Part shown: positions 62,351-64,000 of the stretch, piece by piece | Numbering within the stretch: position 1 is the stretch's first letter | Layout of the letters: each line of letters begins with the position of its first letter | Assembly (NCBI GenBank): GCA_003600225.1 | Contig: QZFT01000067.1 | Coordinates: 62,001 to 126,000, forward strand | Length of the DNA stretch: 64,000 nt | Direction: 5' to 3' | Source: Pseudonocardiaceae bacterium YIM PH 21723 | GTDB lineage: Bacteria; Actinomycetota; Actinomycetes; Mycobacteriales; Pseudonocardiaceae | Notes under the pieces: generated by a model | The model's database searches: none | What the model was told of the DNA's origin: nothing | Seen by the model: only the letters and a program-made list of their open reading frames with translations | Program-made: the position numbers and the translations under genes

Positions 62351-62405
62351 GGCACCAGTGTGCCGGACCCAGCAGCCCCCGGCAGCTGGGTCCGGCACTC
62401 GGCCG

Positions 62406-62939
62406 CTAGGTCGTCAGATCGGGGCCCTGCTCACGCAGTTTCATGACCTCGGTCATCGCGTCCCGCAGGTCGCCCAGCCAGGACTCGGCGTGCGTGCCGA
62501 CCTGCCGGACGGACCAGGCGAGCGCCTCGGAACGGGACCGCGCCACACCGGCGTCGACCAGCGTGTCCAGTACGATCCGCTCCGGCTGCCGCAGCCGGGT
62601 CATCACCGGCACGGACAGCTGGGTGAAGACCTCCCGGCTGCCGCCCAGGCTGGCGCCCCAGGCGACCTTGCGCTGGTAGCGCAGCTCCATCTGCCGGGCG
62701 ATGTCGATCCGCGCCTGCCGGGTGTCCTCCCGGAACCGGGCGATGCGCCCCTGCTCGGCCGCGGCTCGCTCGGTCTCGTCGGTCAGCTCGGCGGACAGCG
62801 GGGCGAGCTCCCCGACCACCACGATCTCTTCCCGGTCAACGGTCACCTTCGGCGCGCCGACGAACCAGCCGTCGGGCAACCTGCCGACCAGCCACGCCGC
62901 CACGTCAGCGGCCGGCTGACCACCACCCTGCTCCCACAT
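62406..62939 (-). CDS. hypothetical protein with RHH-like C-terminus
   Basis: A 177-residue soluble protein. The N-terminal half (LPDGWFVGAPKVTVDREEIVVVG) is followed by a basic helical region (REDTRQARIDIARQMELRYQ) and a segment, RQPERIVLDTLVDAGVARSRSEALAWSVRQVG, that reads like a ribbon-helix-helix DNA-binding motif. A regulator is possible. GGGAGGTG precedes the ATG. It is the first gene of a short leftward run and faces repeat E3 upstream. Confidence 0.6.
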   Translation of the reverse strand: MWEQGGGQPAADVAAWLVGRLPDGWFVGAPKVTVDREEIVVVGELAPLSAELTDETERAAAEQGRIARFREDTRQARIDIARQMELRYQRKVAWGASLGGSREVFTQLSVPVMTRLRQPERIVLDTLVDAGVARSRSEALAWSVRQVGTHAESWLGDLRDAMTEVMKLREQGPDLTT

Positions 62940-63095
62940 GGAACACCTCCCAGTTGCAGTGATTACACGATTACACCGCTATAGACGCAACAGGAGCAAG
63001 GGATGTTCCAGACAGAAGTCCGCTTACAGCGAACCCCACTCATACGGGTGATCACCGTGTGGGACGGCTGGGGGGTGGGGTTGGGTCTGGCCTGT

Positions 63096-63510
63096 TGCCG
63101 AAGGCGGCTTTGGAGGAGGAGACGGGCTGGGGACGGGGTCTTTGCTGCCGGCGTGTTGGGTGGGGGCACGCCGGCCTGGTGGAGATGGGCCGCTTCCGCG
63201 GAGTACCTGAAGGACGCCATCGTTTACTTGAGCGCGCTGAAGGCGTCCATCGTTTACCTCGGGTAAACGGAGGCGTCCTTCAGGTACTCACAGTCCACAG
63301 TGGACGGCCACATCGTGGAATAGGCGGCGTGTCGCGCCGTTTCCGCACCGTGTCACACCGGGCGGCCTTGATCAACGCGGAGTTTGGGCCGCTGGGAGCA
63401 CTGAACGCGTCATCTAGGGCGCTCGGCTGAACCGAGGATCACCGTCTGCCCGCGCAGCGGCGCAGAACCACCAGAGCGGCGTGCCGCCACCCGTGAGGGT
63501 GACCGCGTTT
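63096..63510. repeat. composite intergenic element E3
   Basis: The end module at 63096-63174 matches E1 and E2 (GGCTTTGGAGG, GTTGGGTGGGGGCACGCCGG). The centre holds CTGAAGGACGCCATCGTTTA at about 63207, a second similar copy at 63237-63257 and an inverse copy at 63263-63288, with perfect 17-bp arms 63202-63218/63272-63288. The core CCTTGATCAACGCGGAGTTT (63366-63396) is identical to E1. A decayed right end follows near 63460-63500. An ATG-started frame at 63003 with an AGGAG site runs into it and is not regarded as a gene. Confidence 0.7.
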
Positions 63511-63517
63511 TGGGAGC

Positions 63518-63558
63518 ATGAGCGCTTTGCTCCCATGGAATGGGAGTAAAGCGCCCAT
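63518..63558. terminator. palindrome family B copy after yyaL-like gene
   Basis: Arms 63518-63535 and 63541-63558 match over 18 bp with one to two mismatches (right arm TGGGAGTAAAGCGCCCAT). It is 27 bp beyond the 3' end of the minus-strand gene and fits a terminator. Confidence 0.6.
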
Positions 63559-63584
63559 GTGAGCATCGGGGGGTGTGCGGAGAG

Positions 63585-64000
63585 TCAGCGCAGCAGCGCG
63601 GAGAGGTCATCCGGGTCGGTGACGGGGCGGTCGCAGACGTAACCGCGGCAGACGTAGGCGGCGGGTTTGCCGTCCACCAGGTCGCGGTCGGCCAGCAGCG
63701 GGGCGCTGCCCGGCTGGCCGGCGACGATGACCGTGCCGCCGGGGGCGGACGCGCGGGCCAGGCTCAGCAGGCCACCGTCCAGGCCGTCCGGGTCCACGAC
63801 GATGGCCACCTGGAGCGGGCCTGACTCCGCGGCCTCGGCGGCGGTGAGCCAGTGACCGGCGAAGCGCGGTGCGTGGCCGGCCAAGGTGGAGGCCCGGCTC
63901 AGGGCCTTGTCGACCAGGTCCCGGTAGCGGGTGGCGCGGTCCGGGCCGACCAGCACCGACGCGGTCAGTAGCGCCCCGGTCAGCGCGGAGGCGCCGCTCG
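63585..64000 (-). CDS. YyaL/DUF255 thioredoxin-domain protein, C-terminal fragment
   Basis: The gene enters from the right edge; about 138 codons of its 3' end are visible. ADRDLVDGKPAAYVCRGYVCDRPVTDPDDLSALL is split by my limits but reads VDGKPAAYVCRGYVC and PVTDPDDLSALL, the characteristic tail of YyaL/spermatogenesis-associated protein 20-like proteins, which join a thioredoxin fold to an (alpha/alpha)6 barrel. The two Cys of YVCRGYVC are conserved in the family. It corresponds to Rv1084, the end of the shared gene order. The 5' end is outside the window. Confidence 0.85.
   Translation of the reverse strand, partial: SGASALTGALLTASVLVGPDRATRYRDLVDKALSRASTLAGHAPRFAGHWLTAAEAAESGPLQVAIVVDPDGLDGGLLSLARASAPGGTVIVAGQPGSAPLLADRDLVDGKPAAYVCRGYVCDRPVTDPDDLSALLR

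Noticed and set aside
63003-63266. An 87-codon plus-strand frame with an AGGAG site
   Set aside because: After about 25 codons it reads through repeat E3 and its composition becomes W/R/G-rich; a real short peptide cannot be excluded but is unsupported.
63202-63288. Possible CRISPR-like repeats in E3 (and 19628-19709 in E1)
   Set aside because: Only two direct copies and one inverse copy, no unique spacers of constant length, no cas genes; better explained as hairpin modules.

Overview
The window is a high-GC actinobacterial chromosome segment. The type VII secretion-like genes, XRE/DUF5753 plus DUF6879 pair, F420-type split-barrel protein, GuaB1-type GMP reductase, ECF sigma factor carrying its own zinc anti-sigma motif, class III lanthipeptide precursor and family of tiny secreted proteins all suggest a mycelial or sporulating actinomycete. 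Pseudonocardiaceae is my best guess (inference). No rRNA, tRNA or CRISPR array was recognised.

The backbone is a conserved actinobacterial gene order: ychF, DUF6542, ispH, lipid-droplet-associated protein gene, xseA, xseB, DUF4245, glpX, fumC, phoH2, short-chain Z-isoprenyl diphosphate synthase, hemolysin III and a yyaL-like gene at the right edge. From memory this matches Mycobacterium tuberculosis Rv1112 down to Rv1084. Accessory blocks have been inserted into it.

1-7.5 kb: a PucR-type regulator; a strongly structured, apparently non-coding stretch (about 1.8-2.3 kb); and an AT-richer island with EspC-like and WXG-like secretion genes, an XRE/DUF6879 regulatory trio and a Shedu-type (DUF4263) nuclease split over two overlapping frames.

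7.5-20 kb: ychF; an Ada-AlkA repair protein; DUF2332; an HTH-citrate synthase-like protein; an unlisted 30-codon class III lanthipeptide precursor; a GNAT enzyme; sbcDC; a hydrolase; rmuC.

20-28 kb: isoprenoid (ispH), exonuclease VII (xseAB) and gluconeogenesis (glpX) genes.

28-46 kb: a sigma factor with a fused anti-sigma module; four tandem trypsin-like secreted proteases; a PASTA-like protein; an L,D-transpeptidase-fold protein without its catalytic Cys; an aquaporin-family channel; a three-gene FAD protein/helical toroid/GT26 operon; a ferredoxin reductase; a beta-lactamase-like lipoprotein; fumC; guaB1; and a DsbA-like lipoprotein/CcdA pair.

46-53.4 kb: phoH2, a DUF885 peptidase and six paralogous secreted mini-proteins with two-Cys cores, arranged as several short transcription units with strong terminators and two types of shared upstream motif.

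53.4-64 kb: Z-isoprenyl synthase, hemolysin III, enoyl-CoA hydratase, nitroreductase, HxlR regulator, membrane and hypothetical proteins, a GT9-like transferase, a beta-propeller protein, GNAT and F420-type enzymes, and the yyaL C-terminus.

Two kinds of dispersed non-coding DNA run through the window. One is long near-perfect palindromes, mostly at gene 3' ends and convergent junctions. The other is three 430-580 bp composite elements with shared end modules and interchangeable central palindromes (19.5-20.0, 50.9-51.5 and 63.1-63.5 kb).
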